Source: JAAZNO01 sp012798275 | GTDB taxonomy: Bacteria; Chloroflexota; Anaerolineae; B4-G1; SLSP01 | Direction of reading: 5' to 3' | Assembly: GCA_035347995.1 (NCBI GenBank) | Contig: DAOPQD010000101.1 | Span: 1 to 10,579, forward strand | Length of the DNA: 10,579 nt | Part shown: positions 1 through 6,020 of the stretch, piece by piece | Numbering within the stretch: position 1 is the first letter of the stretch | Layout: each line of letters begins with the position of its first letter | Made by a program: the position numbers and the translations under genes | The notes under the pieces: generated by a model | Databases searched by the model: none | Told to the model about the DNA's origin: nothing | Seen by the model: the letters and a program-made list of their open reading frames with translations, nothing else

Positions 1-1435
1 CGGCGACGCCCCACAGCCGCACCGTGTTGTCCCATGAGCCTGAGGCCAGCGTCGCTCCGTCGGGGGAGAAGGCCACGCTCGCCACCCAGGCGTCACACTC
101 GATGAAACGCACCTCTTCCAGCGTCTCCGCGTCGTACAGGTAGACGCCCAGCGAGGAGGCCACCGCCAGCAGCCGGCCATCGGGGGAGTAAGCCACCTCG
201 TTCACCGTCCCCTTCCCCCAGCGGGCCAGTTGGGTCACCCGGCTGGCATTTTCGGGTGAGATGGGCAACAGTGACGGTGCACTGGTAGGAGTACGGGTGG
301 CGGCCGGTGTCGCTGTGCTGGTAGGAGTACGGGTGGCAGCCGGTGTCGCTGTGCTGGTAGGAGTACGGGTGGCGGCCAGTGTCGCTGCGACTCTACCTCC
401 GATGTTGAACCACCCGAATACCGCGGCGAGTACAACCACCACACCCAACATCCCCAGCGCGACCATCCCGCCCAGCGCCCCGCCGGACACGCGGCGGCGC
501 TCCGTGACCGGCGGAGCGAGCGCTTGCTCCGGGGCTATCGCCCGCGTGCCGCCCCCTCCCGCCACGGCTGGGGGAGCCGGCTCCACTGCCGGCTTCCCAG
601 CCCAGACAGGAAGTTCCAGGGCCTGTGCCATTTCGGCGGCGCTTTGCCAGCGTTGGGCGCGGTTTAGTTCCAGCGCTTTTAGCACGGCGGCCTCGGTGCG
701 TCCGCTCACCTGAGGCACTATGGCCTGTAACGGCACGAACTGCTCCGGGTCGGCCATGCGCAATGTCGCCGTCGGCGGGGCCTGACCGGTCAGCGCGTGG
801 TAGAGCGTCGCTCCCAGCCCATACAGGTCGCTGCGGGCATCGGTGTGGCCTGTGTGGGCGTCGTACTGCTCTGGCGGCGCGTACTCCGGCGTGCCCATCC
901 CCCTCATAGCCGTCCTGGTTCGCGGGTCGTGCGGGTCCCACAATTTGACCAACCCAAAGTCCACCAGCACCGCCCGCCCGTCGGGGCGGATGATGACGTT
1001 CTGCGGCTTGATGTCCCGGTGGATGACCCCCTGGCTGTGGCAATAGGCCAGCGCGTCCAGCAATTGTCCAGCCCAGCCCAGCACCTGCGCCTCCGACAGC
1101 GGACCCTCCCGCTCGATCCGGTAGGCCAGGCTCTCCCCCTCCACGAAGTCCATCACCAGGTAGGCGTCGCCGTGCTCCTCGAAAAAGTCGCCAATCCGTA
1201 CCAGGTGAGGATGGTTCAGGCGGGCCAGGACCTGCGCCTCCTGCTGGAACTGCTGGCGCAGTTGGGCCAGGATATGGGGGGGCAGCCCCGGTTGGGTGGT
1301 CATCTCTTTGAGCGCCACGGCCACGTTGAGTCGCGTATCCCAGGCGCGGTAGACGGCGCCCATTCCGCCCTCGCCCAGCAGCGAGATAACGCGGTAGCGA
1401 TTCTGGAGCACTTCACCAACTTGTAGAGTCATCAT
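1..1435 (-). CDS. Membrane-anchored Ser/Thr protein kinase with WD40 repeats (partial, C-terminus off the left edge)
   Basis: Reading the minus strand from the ATG at 1435 gives 478 open codons to the window edge. Residues 13-276 form a Hanks-type kinase domain: glycine loop GEGGMG (21-26), ATP-binding lysine K43 in VALK, catalytic loop HRDIKPQN (139-146), DFG (159-161) and APPE (186-189). All catalytic residues are present, so the kinase should be active and cytoplasmic. A hydrophobic helix at about 319-343 anchors it in the membrane. It is followed by a Thr/Pro linker of three 12-residue repeats (354-387) and, outside the membrane, WD40-type repeats (AYSPDG 415-420, AFSPDG 455-460, TVRLW 471-475) that continue off the edge. 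The role is probably signalling, with the propeller as a binding or sensing part; the target is unknown. The start is ATGATG just after AGGGAGGG, and the second ATG (1432) has the better spacing. Confidence 0.93.
   Translation of the reverse strand, partial: MMTLQVGEVLQNRYRVISLLGEGGMGAVYRAWDTRLNVAVALKEMTTQPGLPPHILAQLRQQFQQEAQVLARLNHPHLVRIGDFFEEHGDAYLVMDFVEGESLAYRIEREGPLSEAQVLGWAGQLLDALAYCHSQGVIHRDIKPQNVIIRPDGRAVLVDFGLVKLWDPHDPRTRTAMRGMGTPEYAPPEQYDAHTGHTDARSDLYGLGATLYHALTGQAPPTATLRMADPEQFVPLQAIVPQVSGRTEAAVLKALELNRAQRWQSAAEMAQALELPVWAGKPAVEPAPPAVAGGGGTRAIAPEQALAPPVTERRRVSGGALGGMVALGMLGVVVVLAAVFGWFNIGGRVAATLAATRTPTSTATPAATRTPTSTATPAATRTPTSAPSLLPISPENASRVTQLARWGKGTVNEVAYSPDGRLLAVASSLGVYLYDAETLEEVRFIECDAWVASVAFSPDGATLASGSWDNTVRLWGVA
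282..389 (-). repeat. Three tandem 36-bp units coding the Thr/Pro linker of the kinase
   Basis: Three near-identical 36-bp units start at 282, 318 and 354. Read on the minus strand each codes 12 residues, AATRTPTSTATP; the unit nearest the WD40 part departs at its end (SAPS). The array is in frame, so gain or loss of a unit changes linker length without breaking the gene. It lies between the membrane helix and the WD40 repeats. Confidence 0.9.
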
Positions 1436-1500
1436 TCCCTCCCTATAGGCGCGCGTGGTGTTGTAATGCAAGTCCTAGATAGAAGAAGTTGTTCAAAGCA

Positions 1501-1545
1501 GGTCTGTGACCCGCGTTCCACGGCGGTCACAGACCGCCTGGGAAC
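1501..1545. repeat. Nested palindromes in the kinase/reductase intergenic region
   Basis: Two overlapping inverted repeats share sequence. One pairs GGTCTGTGACC (1501-1511) with GGTCACAGACC (1525-1535), a perfect 11-bp stem. The other pairs GTTCC plus GGCGGTC (1515-1519, 1522-1528) with GACCGCC plus GGAAC (1532-1538, 1541-1545) around an ACA loop, with one 2-nt internal mismatch. The two folds exclude each other. No T-run follows on either strand, so this is not a standard terminator. A dispersed palindromic element or a structured 5' leader of the kinase mRNA is possible. Confidence 0.7.
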
Positions 1546-1565
1546 ACAAATTTCCATCTGCTGAA

Positions 1566-1622
1566 TCTGCAAAGTCTGCAACTCTGCAACCTCCCCACAG
1601 GGGTGCGGGGGAACACCCCCGC
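1566..1622. repeat. Short TCTGCAA repeats and a G/C-rich hairpin
   Basis: TCTGCAA occurs three times at 1566, 1575 and 1583. It is followed by a perfect 7-bp hairpin, GCGGGGG (1605-1611) with CCCCCGC (1616-1622), around an AACA loop. It lies 48 bases beyond the stop of the minus-strand reductase gene. The hairpin could help end that transcript, but the following minus-strand bases are not T-rich. With the palindromes at 1501-1545 it makes the 234-base gap 1436-1669 an array of repeats with no gene. Confidence 0.55.
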
Positions 1623-1669
1623 GCTCCCTGCACCTCCGCTGAAGCTGAACAGTTACCGTCCAGCCACGT

Positions 1670-2257
1670 TCAGCGGGGATGCCGCTGCCGAAGCCAGGCG
1701 CCAATGAGCGCCAGCCCCAACATGACGGGCCAGACCCACAGCAGATCCGCCATCAACGGCGGCGGGGTGAGCTCCTCCGTCGGCTCGAAACGGAAACAGG
1801 CCAGGCGCGCGCGTTTGGCGATCACGTCCTCAATGTCATCGGGATCGATGCCCAGCGACCGCAGATAAGCGGCTAGCGTCCCCGGATTGCAGCGCATGGC
1901 CACGGGATAGAGCGCGCGAATCTCCTCCGCTTCGGTGATCACCTCCGCGCGCATGGCCTCCGCGCCCTGCCAGGTCTGCACCGTCACCCGTGGATTGGCC
2001 ATGACGTTGCGATACCAGTCGGAGCGTTCGCCCAAACCGCAGGGCACGATGAGCTTCCCGCGATAGGTGAAATAGCGGGTCACGACGCGATGCGGGCGTC
2101 CGCTTTCACAGTCGGTGGTGGTGATCAGGGCGAGGACATGCCCCAAGACGCGCCCCAACCCCATCCGCCATGCCAGGATCGGCGCACGCCTCGCCAGCTT
2201 CAAAAGCATCCCTTGCGGATAAGGGAACGGCGGCGACATTTCTGTACACGAATTCAT
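1670..2257 (-). CDS. Deazaflavin (F420)-dependent nitroreductase-family protein with C-terminal membrane helix
   Basis: A 195-residue protein. Residues about 45-158 match the Ddn/DUF385 split-barrel fold: GRPHRVVTRYFTYRGKLIV (53-71) and then GLGERSDWYRNVMANPRVTVQ-like sequence (74-94), the family signature of the F420-binding edge. Members use reduced coenzyme F420 to reduce quinones, nitro compounds or other substrates; the substrate here is not predictable. The protein is longer than the usual 130-150 residues. It has an N-terminal amphipathic or hydrophobic stretch (18-46) and a clear C-terminal transmembrane helix (about 169-189) ending in basic residues, so it is probably tethered to the membrane near the quinone pool. 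The start is firm: GGAGGTGA lies 3 bases before the ATG at 2257. The gene seems to stand alone, with 249 bases of non-coding DNA upstream. Confidence 0.85.
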   Translation of the reverse strand: MNSCTEMSPPFPYPQGMLLKLARRAPILAWRMGLGRVLGHVLALITTTDCESGRPHRVVTRYFTYRGKLIVPCGLGERSDWYRNVMANPRVTVQTWQGAEAMRAEVITEAEEIRALYPVAMRCNPGTLAAYLRSLGIDPDDIEDVIAKRARLACFRFEPTEELTPPPLMADLLWVWPVMLGLALIGAWLRQRHPR

Positions 2258-2283
2258 GGTTCACCTCCGAGAGAGCGAAAAGA

Positions 2284-2302
2284 CGAGAAGGCGAAAAAGC
2301 GG
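2284..2302 (+). repeat. 19-bp dispersed repeat, copy 1
   Basis: CGAGAAGGCGAAAAAGCGG here is identical to 5992-6010. Copy 1 lies 27 bases upstream of the reductase start in the spacer 2258-2506; copy 2 lies between the two R-M genes. The purine-rich flank (GAGAGAGCGAAAAGA) looks like a degenerate copy of the same unit. The rest of 2258-2506 shows no convincing gene; a small TTCAC-C-GTGAA palindrome is at 2454-2464. Confidence 0.75.
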
Positions 2303-2506
2303 TAGAGTCGCCAGGTCAGCGTGCTCCTCGCCGGTCAGATCCCTGCCGCAGCAACGGTTACGGCCGCGTCGCCGCGGCGGGAGATACCCTTCACACCCTG
2401 CGCCACCCTCGTTTTGGACGGCGCTTCTTCGGCCCGAACGCGGCTGATCTTGCTTCACCGTGAAATTCGGGACGCTTCAGGTTCATCACGCGCCGCTGCA
2501 TCCAAA

Positions 2507-2890
2507 TCACCGCTGCGAAGCGGCTGCCTTCTGTTCCCCTTCGGATTTGGGCTGCAGCTCCCGGCGCAGCTTCTCCAGCTCCAGCTGCTCGCGTTGTTCC
2601 TCCAGGGCCGCGCTGCGGCTCTCCCGCCGCTCCTTGCGCCATGCCAGCGCCGTCGTGGAAATGAAGCCCAGCGCCGTGATCAACGTCGAGGCCACCGAGA
2701 CGATCAAGGCAATCCGTTCAGCAAGAGGCAACGGCGGAACGGGCTGCGACGGCTCGCCAGGTCGCGTCGCCATGCCGGTGTAGCGCGGCGCACTCAAATG
2801 CAGCAACAGCGCGCCCAGAATCAACCCCAGCACGCCGAAGAGCAACAAAAACATCCGCTGCCAGCTGCGCCATTCCCGGCCGTCCATCAT
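2507..2890 (-). CDS. Small two-helix membrane protein with charged coiled-coil tail, function unknown
   Basis: 127 residues from the ATGATG at 2890. The first ATG lies 4 bases and the second (2887) 7 bases after a perfect AGGAGG, so either may be used; an upstream in-frame start at 2920 has no comparable ribosome site. A hydrophobic helix at about 13-32 is followed by a Pro-rich loop (residues 34-56) and a second helix (about 58-83). The tail from 85 on, rich in Arg, Glu, Gln and Leu, should form a cytoplasmic coiled coil (about 86-113). I do not recognise a family. The shape suits a small membrane scaffold or an accessory protein, but no role is claimed. The 26 bases spanning its start and ribosome site recur at 4516-4541. 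Confidence 0.72.
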   Translation of the reverse strand: MMDGREWRSWQRMFLLLFGVLGLILGALLLHLSAPRYTGMATRPGEPSQPVPPLPLAERIALIVSVASTLITALGFISTTALAWRKERRESRSAALEEQREQLELEKLRRELQPKSEGEQKAAASQR

Positions 2891-2910
2891 CCCGCCTCCT
2901 GCACGTAAGT
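2885..2910 (-). repeat. 26-bp imperfect direct repeat, copy 1 (ribosome site and start of the small membrane protein)
   Basis: This stretch matches 4516-4541 at 23 of 26 positions, in the same orientation; the differences are at 2897, 2900 and 2907. On the minus strand it reads as an ACTTACGTGC block, AGGAGG, CGGG and ATGATG. Similarity stops sharply at both ends. Confidence 0.7.
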
Positions 2911-2943
2911 ACTTTGTCAAGCATCAATTGAGCTATCTATTAC

Positions 2944-3004
2944 CCACATCTCCACAACGGCGGGGAAATGTGGTAAACCGATTTCCAACCGAGACCGGGT
3001 TGGA
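2944..3004. repeat. Two inverted repeats downstream of the PIN toxin gene
   Basis: CCACAT (2944-2949) pairs with ATGTGG (2968-2973), and TCCAACC (2984-2990) pairs with GGTTGGA (2998-3004). They lie between the PIN gene stop (3044) and the small membrane-protein gene, both read on the minus strand. They could end toxin-antitoxin transcription, but neither has a T-run, so terminator function is uncertain. Confidence 0.4.
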
Positions 3005-3043
3005 GGATATGAGCGTTGACTGAGAAGGTGCAAACCTCAAAAC

Positions 3044-3493
3044 CTACGCCAATCGTTCACGCAGCCAGGCCAGGCAATCGCCGGGCGTGCCGATGGGAAA
3101 GGGCAACCCTTCCGCGTGGGGACTGCCCCCTAGCTGTTGACGGTCCAGCGAGACCAGATACGCTGCCTGCACAGCCAATGCCTCGGCAACCACGCCGGCA
3201 TCTGGCGGATACGCCACCACAACCTGGGCCTGCGCCAGCAACGCCGCATCCGACGTCGGTCCAACCCGCACGCCGGCGCGATCCAGCAGCAGCGCCAGCC
3301 GCGTCTTGCTCGCGGGCGACTTTCGCGCCAGCACGGCGTCTATCTCCGCTAACACGGTTGGACCCACCCATAGCGCGATTACGCCAGCCTCTCCCAATTT
3401 CAGCAGCTGCCGCGCCCCGCCCGTTTCCGAAAGCACCGCCGCGAACAACGCGCTGGTATCCAGAAAAACCCGCTCAACCGTCACGGCGTTCAC
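3044..3493 (-). CDS. PIN-domain toxin (VapC-like ribonuclease) of a toxin-antitoxin pair
   Basis: 149 residues (from the first GTG). A PIN fold is indicated by FLDTSALFAAV with D12, VLAEIDAV with E50, PPDAGVVAEAL with D98 and YLVSLDRQQL with D117. All four acidic metal-binding residues are present, so it should be an active Mg-dependent RNase; PIN toxins of this kind usually cleave tRNA or mRNA. The gene overlaps the 3' end of the antitoxin gene. It starts at GTG 3493 (20-base overlap) or GTG 3484 (11-base overlap); GAGGAGC lies about 10 bases before the second, which favours 3484. Overlap implies translational coupling. The sequence resembles the PIN_3/COG1569 group of putative toxins more than classic VapC, but this needs a profile search. 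Confidence 0.85.
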   Translation of the reverse strand: MNAVTVERVFLDTSALFAAVLSETGGARQLLKLGEAGVIALWVGPTVLAEIDAVLARKSPASKTRLALLLDRAGVRVGPTSDAALLAQAQVVVAYPPDAGVVAEALAVQAAYLVSLDRQQLGGSPHAEGLPFPIGTPGDCLAWLRERLA

Positions 3494-3728
3494 GCTCCTC
3501 GCGCAGCGCCTGGAGCATCGTCTCCAATGTCAATCCGTCAGCAGCCCATTGTTCTGCAACCTGGTCGGCCAACGCATCAATCACCGATACCTTAGGGCTT
3601 AGGACAAAAACGCCGCCCAAGTCAATCAAGGTGAAGTTCTCACCGCCGCGCAGCCGGTAAGTGTCGCGCAGCTTCTTGGGGAGCGTTAATGCTCCCCGGT
3701 CGGTCATCTGCACAGTAGTCTCAAACAT
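3474..3728 (-). CDS. AbrB/MazE-type antitoxin
   Basis: 84 residues. The N-terminal half (about 4-48) is a swapped-hairpin AbrB/SpoVT DNA-binding domain: VQMTDRGALTLPKKLRDTYRL followed by GENFTLIDLGGVFVLSP. The C-terminal half is helical and charged (DALADQVAEQWAADGLTLE, ending in Arg/Glu repeats), as expected for the part that wraps the toxin. The ATG at 3728 follows AAAGGGGTG at normal spacing. It is the first gene of a two-gene operon and probably represses it together with the PIN toxin; candidate operator palindromes overlap the promoter just upstream. Antitoxin-then-toxin order with overlap is the usual plan. Confidence 0.87.
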   Translation of the reverse strand: MFETTVQMTDRGALTLPKKLRDTYRLRGGENFTLIDLGGVFVLSPKVSVIDALADQVAEQWAADGLTLETMLQALREERERRDG

Positions 3729-3747
3729 CGCACACCCCTTTCTGTTT

Positions 3748-3780
3748 TACTGCTTTTCTGATTTACAGTATAGCAGAAAA
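3748..3780. promoter_or_regulatory. Candidate operator palindromes over the toxin-antitoxin promoter
   Basis: TTTTCTG (3754-3760) is mirrored by CAGAAAA (3774-3780), and TACTG (3748-3752) by CAGTA (3766-3770). The arms bracket the -10 box. Repressor binding here would block the polymerase, which fits antitoxin autoregulation; binding itself is inferred. Confidence 0.5.
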
Positions 3781-3795
3781 ACGGACAGATTACAA
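3767..3795 (-). promoter_or_regulatory. Promoter of the toxin-antitoxin operon
   Basis: On the minus strand, TTGTAA (3790-3795) and TATACT (3767-3772) are separated by 17 bases, a good sigma-70-type promoter. It sits 39 bases upstream of the antitoxin ATG and only 8 bases past the ancestral stop of the helicase remnant. Confidence 0.72.
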
Positions 3796-3802
3796 TCGTC
3801 TT

Positions 3803-4516
3803 CTATTGAAGTCTCTCTGGTACCAGAAACACCACCGCTACCGGAAACAGGCGCACCTGTACGTTGGCCTACCGGGCACGGATTTGGGCAAGCTCCGGCT
3901 CCAGTTCGCCGGGAATCTGTGCTAACCGGGTCTCCAGGGCCGCAACATTGCGGCTGTATTGCTCGCGTTCCGAAGAGGTGAACAGTTCCAGCTGCACATA
4001 CTCGGGCTCGTCCAGCTCCCGGCGGATGGCCGTTTCCAGCTTGCCCAAAATCGCTGTGATGTCGGCTTTCTCCTGTGCCTCGCGCTCATCGAGCAGCCGC
4101 TGCAGGCTTGCAGCGCGCTCCTCCATCCGCGCTTCCAACGCTCGCTGCAACGGCGCCTCAATTTGCGACCACAACCCACTCGGCCGCACGCGCCCCGGTT
4201 CGGCTGGCAACTCATCCGCACGCCCCCTCAGCGCACCGAGGGCGGCCTGAACCTGCCCCACATTGAGCCGTCGAAAGCCCCCCTGGAGAATTTCACCACC
4301 AGCCGTAAGGAATTCCTCATGCAATCGAGTGCTGTTTGCGCCAATCACAACCAGCCGGGTGTAAACCAGAACCAGCAGTTCGCGTGAGATGGCGTCGGGG
4401 ATCAGCCGTGCCGTCACTCGGAACAACTGGGGGCGCTCTGGCTGATTCCACACCTCGGCTCGTAGCAAACGCAACGCCATCTGCACCAGATGATGATTGA
4501 GATGCACCAACGCCAC
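3803..4516 (-). pseudogene. Remnant of a large SNF2-type helicase (DISARM DrmD-like C-terminal tail), truncated and with an internal stop
   Basis: The reading frame from 4516 (GTG) codes 215 residues to a TAG at 3869-3871. It begins ALVHLNHHLVQMALRLLRAE and continues with RLVVIGANSTRLHEEFLTAGG, a long helical region with EARMEERAASLQRLLDERE, and LFTSSEREQYSRN. As far as I recall, this is the C-terminal part of roughly 1000-residue SNF2-like helicases such as DISARM DrmD. The motor domains are absent, and an in-frame TGA stands upstream at 4547-4549. After the TAG the same frame stays open for 21 codons, including RLFPVAVVFLVP, and ends at a TAG (3803-3805). That is the expected tail of the family, so the internal TAG looks like a Tyr-to-stop mutation. 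No start with a sensible ribosome site is seen. Most likely a dead gene; a short expressed protein cannot be excluded. Confidence 0.68.
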
Positions 4517-4541
4517 ATCATCCCGCCCCCCGCACGTGAGT
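4516..4541 (-). repeat. 26-bp imperfect direct repeat, copy 2 (at the helicase truncation point)
   Basis: Matches 2885-2910 at 23 of 26 positions in the same orientation. On the minus strand it carries a ribosome-site-like GGGGGG and CGGGATGATG, but that ATGATG is out of frame with the helicase sequence and opens only about 35 codons. It marks the edge of the helicase homology, so it may be a recombination joint. Confidence 0.65.
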
Positions 4542-4600
4542 GAACCTCACTTCTATTGTAACAGCAGATGCACAGGATGGCAATCGGATTCCCCGCGCGG

Positions 4601-4633
4601 GCATTTCACCCCATCCCGAAATGCAAGTATAAT
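4601..4633 (+). promoter_or_regulatory. Promoter of the R-M operon with overlapping palindrome
   Basis: A perfect TATAAT (4628-4633) lies 21 bases before the methyltransferase ATG, giving a short leader. The -35 region is weak (TTCACC at 4605-4610, 17-base spacer). A perfect inverted repeat, GCATTTC (4601-4607) and GAAATGC (4618-4624) with a 10-base centre, covers the -35 and spacer. A bound protein would affect expression directly. No separate controller gene is seen, so the methyltransferase itself or an outside regulator would be the binder. Confidence 0.65.
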
Positions 4634-4654
4634 AGCGGCACAGGAGAGGGCGCT

Positions 4655-5989
4655 ATGAGACAACTGGAGCTGGAGATCATCACGGCGGAGCCCAGCGTTG
4701 GGGTTCTGACCGCGTCTGCATATCGCGAGCAGCTGGCAACCTTGCTCGCCGGCGACTTGAACTTCCACGGGCAGAACAGCGCTTATGCTTCCCACACCTA
4801 TCACGCCTTTCCGGCAAAATTCCCGCCCCAATTGCCCCGCCGATTTATCGAAAGCTTGACCGCCCCAGGAGACATCGTCCTGGATCCCATGGCCGGTTCA
4901 GGCACGACCATCGTTGAGGCATTCCTGAACGGAAGACATGGCATCGGCATGGATCTGGATCCCCTCGCCCTGCAGCTGGGACGGGTCAAGACGACGCCCC
5001 TAAACGTTGAAGCCGCCGCAGAAGCGGGCTTTGCCGTCATCAGAGAGGCCCAGGAACTGTGTCAAAAACAGCCGCACACGTTACAGGAGCAGCTTGATCA
5101 GCGTTTCAAGCCTGAAGAGCGCGCCTTTATAGACTATTGGTTTTCACCTGTCGTCCAGCTGGAACTTATCGCCCTCCTCTCAGAAATCGAGAGGACTGAG
5201 GATCCAAAAATCAGAGCTTTTTTGGAGCTGGTTTTTTCTGCCATCATCATCACCAAATCGGGGGGCGTCTCCCTGGCCCGCGATCTGGCCCACACCCGGC
5301 CGCATCGGGTGTCAGACAAAGCATCGCGTTCGGCATTGGTGGAATTTTCCAAAAGGCTCAAGAAGAATCTCGAAAGCGCGACAGAGCTCTCCTTTGACAT
5401 GCCTGCGCCCCACTTCATTCATGGCAATGCCATGGCTTTGCCGCTCCCCGACGATAAGGTGGATCTCATTGTGACGTCGCCGCCGTATGCCTCCAACGCC
5501 ATTGACTACATGCGCGCTCACAAATTTTCCCTCGTATGGTTTGGACATACGCTGCAACAACTGAGTGATTTGCGTAGTCAGTATATCGGGCACGACGCCG
5601 TTCAGGGATTCAACCTGCTGCCGCTTCCCAACACTGTGCAAGAAATCGTCGAGGCTGTGGCACAAGTAGACAGTAAGAAGTCCCAAACGTTACACCGCTA
5701 TTATTCCGAAGCCACATGTTTTTTGAGCGAGATGTGCAGAGTGCTCAAGCCTGGCCGCGCCGCTATCGTGGTCGTCGGCTCCTCTGTGATGCGTGGAATT
5801 GATACACAAACTGACCGCTGTCTGGCCGAAATCGGCAAGGCCATCGGCTTTACCGGGGCCACGATTGCAGTTCGACGCCTCGACCGGGACAAACGGATGA
5901 TGCCGGCTCGCAACCGGGAGAAGGCCGCGACCTCCCCGATTGAAGCGCGGATGCATGAGGAGTACATCATCGCTTTTTACAAAGGATGA
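4655..5989 (+). CDS. Type II DNA amino-methyltransferase, probably N4-cytosine (partner of the NgoMIV-type nuclease)
   Basis: 444 residues from the ATG at 4655, chosen because GGAGAG precedes it at good spacing and TATAAT lies just upstream; the in-frame ATG at 4568 lies before the promoter. Motif X is at 50-65 (HAFPAKFPPQLPRRFI), the AdoMet-binding motif I at 77-84 (DPMAGSGT), and the acidic motif II at 99-103 (MDLDP). A helical middle region (about 120-250) follows, then the catalytic motif IV TSPPY (274-278) and NAIDYMRAHKFSLVWFG. EMCRVLKPGRAAIVVVG (359-375) is the later core. TSPPY rather than DPPY points to N4-methylcytosine, although m6A enzymes with this motif exist. It should methylate the site cut by the next gene's product, protecting host DNA. 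Base use is less GC-rich than in the flanking genes, which suggests acquisition by transfer. Confidence 0.9.
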   Translation: MRQLELEIITAEPSVGVLTASAYREQLATLLAGDLNFHGQNSAYASHTYHAFPAKFPPQLPRRFIESLTAPGDIVLDPMAGSGTTIVEAFLNGRHGIGMDLDPLALQLGRVKTTPLNVEAAAEAGFAVIREAQELCQKQPHTLQEQLDQRFKPEERAFIDYWFSPVVQLELIALLSEIERTEDPKIRAFLELVFSAIIITKSGGVSLARDLAHTRPHRVSDKASRSALVEFSKRLKKNLESATELSFDMPAPHFIHGNAMALPLPDDKVDLIVTSPPYASNAIDYMRAHKFSLVWFGHTLQQLSDLRSQYIGHDAVQGFNLLPLPNTVQEIVEAVAQVDSKKSQTLHRYYSEATCFLSEMCRVLKPGRAAIVVVGSSVMRGIDTQTDRCLAEIGKAIGFTGATIAVRRLDRDKRMMPARNREKAATSPIEARMHEEYIIAFYKG

Positions 5990-5991
5990 AG

Positions 5992-6010
5992 CGAGAAGGC
6001 GAAAAAGCGG
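5992..6010 (+). repeat. 19-bp dispersed repeat, copy 2, in the R-M gene spacer
   Basis: Identical to 2284-2302. It fills most of the 31-base spacer between the methyltransferase stop (5987-5989) and the nuclease ATG (6021), directly upstream of the nuclease ribosome site. It may be a mobile or repeat fragment, or it may influence nuclease translation. Confidence 0.72.
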
Positions 6011-6020
6011 AAAGGTGGAA

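Noticed and set aside
282..389. A possible CRISPR array (36-bp spaced repeats)
   Set aside because: The units are directly adjacent with no unique spacers and form an in-frame Thr/Pro linker.
393..1043. A 216-codon minus-strand frame inside the kinase gene
   Set aside because: It is in another frame of the same strand; the kinase frame carries all catalytic motifs and stays open from 1435 to the edge.
2261..2458. A 65-codon minus-strand frame in the spacer upstream of the reductase
   Set aside because: It has no ribosome site or recognisable motif, and its end translates the dispersed 19-bp repeat.
3869..4516. A complete DISARM system around the helicase fragment
   Set aside because: No drmA, drmB, drmC or DISARM methyltransferase is present, the helicase lacks its motor domains, and the nearby methyltransferase belongs to the NgoMIV-type nuclease.
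4568..4654. A 29-codon N-terminal extension of the methyltransferase
   Set aside because: The TATAAT box at 4628-4633 and the palindrome lie inside it, and the ATG at 4655 has its own ribosome site.
5940..6020. A 27-codon N-terminal extension of the nuclease overlapping the methyltransferase gene
   Set aside because: The ATG at 6021 has a ribosome site and gives a length close to NgoMIV; the extension merely translates the repeat and the methyltransferase 3' end in another frame.
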